From contig JBPOFM010000002.1 in assembly GCA_051252455.1 (NCBI GenBank), positions 372,001-436,000 on the forward strand: 64,000 bases of DNA, read 5' to 3'. The notes under the pieces were generated by a model, which ran no database searches, had not been told where the DNA came from, and worked only from the letters and a program-made list of their open reading frames with translations. A program made the position numbers and the translations under genes. Positions 61,009 through 64,000 of this stretch are shown one piece after another; the stretch's first letter is position 1, and each line of letters opens with the position of its first letter. This DNA is from JBPOFM01 sp051252455. GTDB taxonomy: Bacteria; Bacteroidota; Bacteroidia; Flavobacteriales; Flavobacteriaceae.

Positions 61009-61461
61009 TAAACCTTTCTTCTCTAAAACCAACCGCACAGTATGAAAATACATCCCCTGGGGTAGGAAATCCAATCACTCGGGGTGGAAATTATAGCTCT
61101 ACGAAGTCTCTCGACTTCGCAGAATCCCTCTAGCGTTAATTTTACAGAGTCTGCCCACAACAGTGAGAATCCTATTTTACCGCTACTATAATAAACAATT
61201 AAAAAACCCTTTAAACCCAAGACATCCTTACCACTTGCTATCCCGCCAAAAGCGGGAAGCGACGATTTGCAGACATCGAAGATTCGACGGAGTCAAATAG
61301 TGAGCTGTAAAAAGCCTGTTATCAACTAAAAACCTGCCAAGAGAAAAATCATTTTTTAACTTAAAATAATAATACCACTAAAGCGAGCGGTGCTTCAGCA
61401 AATCGAAGATTCACAAATACAAAAATTTAAAATAGAAAAGAATGAGTAATTTCCTCAAATC

Positions 61462-61498
61462 GTCTTGACTTTTTTTGGTTCGTTTTTTGTGTCAAGAC
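61462..61498. repeat. Inverted repeat GTCTTGAC...GTCAAGAC
   Basis: 8-bp perfect arms at 61462-61469 and 61491-61498 around a T-rich loop with GGTTCG. A similar phrase with GGTTCGTTTTTTGTGTCAAG is scattered in Flavobacteria as remembered. Could be a dispersed repeat or a terminator-like fold. Confidence 0.45.
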
Positions 61499-61537
61499 AA
61501 AAAATGAACATAACAAAAGGACATAGTTTTTTTCCAA

Positions 61538-61681
61538 ATGTCTATTAACCCCGAAGTCCATCCGCACGAAGAGGATATGCAAACCCACGATGAGGAAATG
61601 CATTCACTCGACCGCCAAATCAAGCAACCCTCAACGTTTACAGACCTTCTCATAAACAATACCTCATTAAAATTCTGTTAA
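61538..61681 (+). CDS. Possible 47-aa His/Glu-rich small protein
   Basis: An ATG-to-TAA frame of 47 codons. The first half is rich in His, Glu and Asp (EVHPHEEDMQTHDEEMHSLD), the second half is ordinary. It lies just before the copper-related genes, so metal binding is conceivable, but it has no promoter box and could be a chance frame or a remnant of a larger gene. Confidence 0.3.
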   Translation: MSINPEVHPHEEDMQTHDEEMHSLDRQIKQPSTFTDLLINNTSLKFC

Positions 61682-61707
61682 AAACAAATATCTCTATCAA
61701 TATTTCG

Positions 61708-61715
61708 TATTTTTG
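61708..61715 (+). promoter_or_regulatory. -7 promoter box (TATTTTTG) for the HYC_CC_PP gene
   Basis: An exact TAnnTTTG match ending 6 nt before ATG 61722; near-leaderless transcript. Confidence 0.6.
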
Positions 61716-61721
61716 TTAGGC

Positions 61722-62135
61722 ATGAAAAAAGCATTCCATAAAAGTATATCCTTCTTAATGGCCGTCGTCGTCTTGTTCTCAACGATGTCATTCACCATCG
61801 ATATGCACTATTGTGGTGATACCTTGGTGGAAACGTCGGCATTTAAAAAACCAACAGGTTGCGGTATGGAAATGCAAATGACCGCCACAAACAACTGTTC
61901 CATCATCAAAAAAGACTGTTGCAAAGATGAACAGCAACTGGTCTCCGGTCAAGATGAACTTCAGCTTACCTTTGATAAATTGAGCATAAGCCCACAGTTG
62001 TTTGCAGCTGTGTTCGTCCATACTTATAACACACTTTTTGAAATTACCGAAGAACAAACACCTTCAGTAAACGATTACCCACCACCCAATATCGTCAGGC
62101 AACTCTTCAAGCTAGACGAGTCTTATTTAATCTGA
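61722..62135 (+). CDS. HYC_CC_PP family protein
   Basis: 137 aa. Signal peptide (about 1-24), then the three family marks in order: DMHYCGD, KKDCCKDE and YPPPNI. Four or more Cys with His and Met-rich MEMQM suggest metal handling in the periplasm; relatives sit by copper and heavy-metal export genes. It lies 203 bp before the multicopper oxidase gene. Confidence 0.88.
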   Translation: MKKAFHKSISFLMAVVVLFSTMSFTIDMHYCGDTLVETSAFKKPTGCGMEMQMTATNNCSIIKKDCCKDEQQLVSGQDELQLTFDKLSISPQLFAAVFVHTYNTLFEITEEQTPSVNDYPPPNIVRQLFKLDESYLI

Positions 62136-62149
62136 TTTTTTATATAGTT

Positions 62150-62165
62150 CCCGATACCTATCGGG
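62150..62165. repeat. Short palindrome CCCGATA-CC-TATCGGG
   Basis: A perfect 7-bp stem and 2-nt loop, 15 nt after the HYC_CC_PP stop. Palindromes of the CCCGATAG-CTATCGGG kind are frequent dispersed repeats in Flavobacteria. No T-run follows, so it is not a plain terminator. Confidence 0.5.
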
Positions 62166-62338
62166 TGTAGCCCTGTGGTACTGCCATCTTGGGCATCTCC
62201 TGTTGTAGTTTCATTTTTTAATGTGATGATAATGGCGTTTTAAAACTTCCATTATCAAGTAGTTAAACAATTAAAATTTAATGGATTTGAGACAACGACA
62301 GTCGAAAAATTACTTTAACTATATATAGAATTTCAAAC

Positions 62339-64000
62339 ATGAATATGTTTAAAACCATAACCCTTCTTCTTTTGATGGCTATGCTCCCCACGCTCGGTAT
62401 GGCACAAGAAGAAAACGTCGACAACCTACCCGAACACGAATACACCTTAACCATCAAGGAAGAGATGGTCAACAAAGCCGGAAAAGAGGTCAAAGGCATG
62501 ACCGTCAACGGCAGCATTCCTGGTCCAACACTAGAATTTACCGAAGGTGAATTCGCAATCATTCACGTCAAAAACGAAATGAACATGGAAACCTCCATGC
62601 ACTGGCATGGCATATTATTACCAAACTTTCAAGATGGTGTACCCTATTTGACCACGCCACCCATCAAACCCAACACCACCTTTACCTATAGATTCCCCAT
62701 CAGACAATCAGGCACCTATTGGTATCATTCACACACTATGTTGCAGGAGGAAAGTGGCGTTTTCGGTTCACTATTGATTCACCCCAAAGAAAAAACCTTG
62801 GAGTATGACAAGGAATTGATTGTCATGCTCTCCGATTGGACCAACGAACTACCTAAAAATGTCATGCGCAACCTCAAACGAGGCAACGAATGGTACGGAA
62901 TGAAAAAAGGAACGTCCACACCGCTCAACCAAGTAATTGGAAGAGGTGCATTTGGTGCGCAGCTCAACTTCTGGAAGCAACGTATGGAAGGTGCTGACAT
63001 TGCCGATGTTTATTATCCAGCCTTTTTGGTCAATGGCAAACAAATTTCAGAACATCCTGAATTGAACCCTGGTGAAAAGGTAAGATTACGCATCATTAAT
63101 GGCTCTGCGTCCACACAGTTTTGGATGACCTTTGGTGGCGACCCCACTTTAGTGTCTGCTGATGGTCTCGATGTGGAGCCTGTCAAAAGAAACAAAACCT
63201 TCATCGCCATTGCAGAAACCTATGATTTTATCGTCACCATCCCTGAACAAGGAAAAATAGAATTACGAGCTATGGCACAGGATGGTTCGGGTACGGCATT
63301 GGCCTACTTCGGAAAAGGGGACATTAGTCCCGCAGAAATACTCCCAAGACCTGACAAGATTAAAATGATGCAGGAAATGGCTGCCATGGATATGAAAATG
63401 GGAGCACATGCGCTAAAATTCCAACCTAAAAAAGATGAACGCTTCGAAATGAAAGATGAATACGGAATGAAAATGGAAGGCATGGACATGCACAACATGA
63501 ACAGTATAGACCATTCCAAAATGAACCATGACAAGATGGACATGAAAAAGGATACCATGATGATGGACCATTCCAAGATGAATCATGATAAGATGAACAT
63601 GAAGAAGGATACCATGATGATGGACCATTCCAAAATGAATCATGACAAGATGAACACGAAAGACCCTAATATGAAGATGGACGAAAGGAGTATGGATGGC
63701 ATGCAAATGAATTCAGAATACAATTATGACTATTTAAAATCACCAGAAAACACCACCTATAATCCAGACTTGCCTGTAAAAGAGATACTCCTCAATCTAA
63801 CAGGAAATATGAACCGCTACATTTGGAGTATGAACGGCGTCCCTTTATCAGAGACGGACAAAATCAAAATCAAGGGAGACCAAGTCACACGCATAACCTT
63901 AAATAACCTAACGATGATGCACCATCCAATGCATCTACACGGACACTTCTTTAGGGTCGTCAATAAAAATGGCGAGTATTCACCCTTAAAACATACAGTG
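62339..64000 (+). CDS. Multicopper oxidase (CopA-like), 3' end outside window
   Basis: 554 codons, open at the right edge. Signal peptide ending TLGMAQ. The first cupredoxin domain has the copper ligands MHWHG and WYHSHTM, and the last seen domain has HHPMHLHGHFFRV, so the trinuclear site is intact as far as visible. The type 1 copper loop would be beyond 64000. Between domains (about 350-460) lies a Met/His-rich insert with tandem repeats. Probably oxidises Cu(I) in the periplasm for copper tolerance, together with the HYC_CC_PP gene. Confidence 0.94.
   Translation, partial: MNMFKTITLLLLMAMLPTLGMAQEENVDNLPEHEYTLTIKEEMVNKAGKEVKGMTVNGSIPGPTLEFTEGEFAIIHVKNEMNMETSMHWHGILLPNFQDGVPYLTTPPIKPNTTFTYRFPIRQSGTYWYHSHTMLQEESGVFGSLLIHPKEKTLEYDKELIVMLSDWTNELPKNVMRNLKRGNEWYGMKKGTSTPLNQVIGRGAFGAQLNFWKQRMEGADIADVYYPAFLVNGKQISEHPELNPGEKVRLRIINGSASTQFWMTFGGDPTLVSADGLDVEPVKRNKTFIAIAETYDFIVTIPEQGKIELRAMAQDGSGTALAYFGKGDISPAEILPRPDKIKMMQEMAAMDMKMGAHALKFQPKKDERFEMKDEYGMKMEGMDMHNMNSIDHSKMNHDKMDMKKDTMMMDHSKMNHDKMNMKKDTMMMDHSKMNHDKMNTKDPNMKMDERSMDGMQMNSEYNYDYLKSPENTTYNPDLPVKEILLNLTGNMNRYIWSMNGVPLSETDKIKIKGDQVTRITLNNLTMMHHPMHLHGHFFRVVNKNGEYSPLKHTV
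63509..63664 (+). repeat. Tandem 57-bp repeat coding for Met/His-rich segment
   Basis: Two complete 57-bp copies (from 63509 and 63566) and a partial third (from 63623, about 40 bp) inside the multicopper oxidase gene. Each encodes a 19-residue unit beginning DHSKMNHDKM and ending KKDTMMM. Copies differ by a few bases, so copy number could vary between strains. Confidence 0.95.

Larger units (their letters stand above)
60249..61721. other. 1.47 kb intergenic region of repeats, no convincing gene
   Basis: Holds an unassigned stretch (60249-60690) starting with an element around 60257-60280 rich in GCGCCAGCGC; the 21-bp tandem repeat (60694-61008); a perfect CGAAGTC-TCTC-GACTTCG hairpin (61102-61119); a GTCTTGAC/GTCAAGAC inverted repeat (61462-61498); and one short frame (61538-61681). 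Reverse frames here lack protein character. The mix is typical of a recombination-prone boundary. Confidence 0.7.

Noticed and set aside
61023..61220. 65-codon minus-strand frame next to the 21-bp array
   Set aside because: It lies within repeat and hairpin DNA with no recognisable domain.
63304..63706. Minus-strand His-rich frames
   Set aside because: These are the antisense of the Met/His repeats in the multicopper oxidase gene.

Overview
The window looks like a chromosomal segment of a marine-type Flavobacteriaceae (Bacteroidota). Support for this: AT-rich DNA with few Shine-Dalgarno sequences; repeated Bacteroidota -7 promoter boxes (TAnnTTTG) just upstream of starts; a Na+-pumping NQR operon; a protein with a type IX secretion tail; the exosortase XrtF pair; and a Flavobacteria-style kynurenine catabolic operon. 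The genus cannot be named from the sequence alone.

Layout. 1-5955: end of the nqr operon (nqrC end, nqrD, nqrE, nqrF), three small or uncharacterised genes, then apbE, which supplies the covalent FMN that NqrB and NqrC need. 5998-15294: a secreted T9SS protein, a methyltransferase, a GxxExxY nuclease-fold gene enclosed by inverted repeats, map, a HAD phosphatase, gpmI, an M15 peptidase, pepE, two tandem carboxypeptidase-regulatory-like paralogs and tatA. 15400-16908: a subtilase lipoprotein. 16957-25208 (minus strand): a nine-gene operon running kynureninase, kynurenine monooxygenase, RidA-type deaminase, a lipoprotein, aminomuconate-semialdehyde dehydrogenase, SDR, 3-hydroxyanthranilate dioxygenase, ACMS decarboxylase and O-methyltransferase. 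Together these would convert kynurenine to oxalocrotonate-type products; tryptophan dioxygenase is not in the window. 25575-45781: housekeeping and regulation (msrA, Nif3, lpxK, a hybrid histidine kinase, gap-lipA, two ECF sigma factors, one with an anti-sigma factor, murB, an aminotransferase, a PDZ aspartyl protease and valS). 45836-51435: the rod-shape operon mreB-mreC-mreD-mrdA-rodA, then purH. 53300-56132: an ABC permease, a GAF-type methionine sulfoxide reductase, and xrtF with its partner.

The accessory part begins at about 56.1 kb. A 40-codon fragment of an ABC transporter gene and an odd class-II tRNA-like gene with a GUC anticodon precede a compact antiviral island. An HTH repressor/ImmA-type protease pair is divergent from a small basic protein, a 2TM-NUDIX effector (Cap16-like), a CD-NTase and a stand-alone E2-like enzyme. 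This is a short, E2-only CBASS, and the likely operator overlaps its promoter. A 1.47 kb non-coding stretch follows, with about 15 copies of a 21-bp tandem repeat. The window ends in a copper-related locus: a HYC_CC_PP protein and a multicopper oxidase with tandem Met/His repeats that runs off the edge.

All calls rest on reading the sequence and on remembered family signatures. No database search was run.
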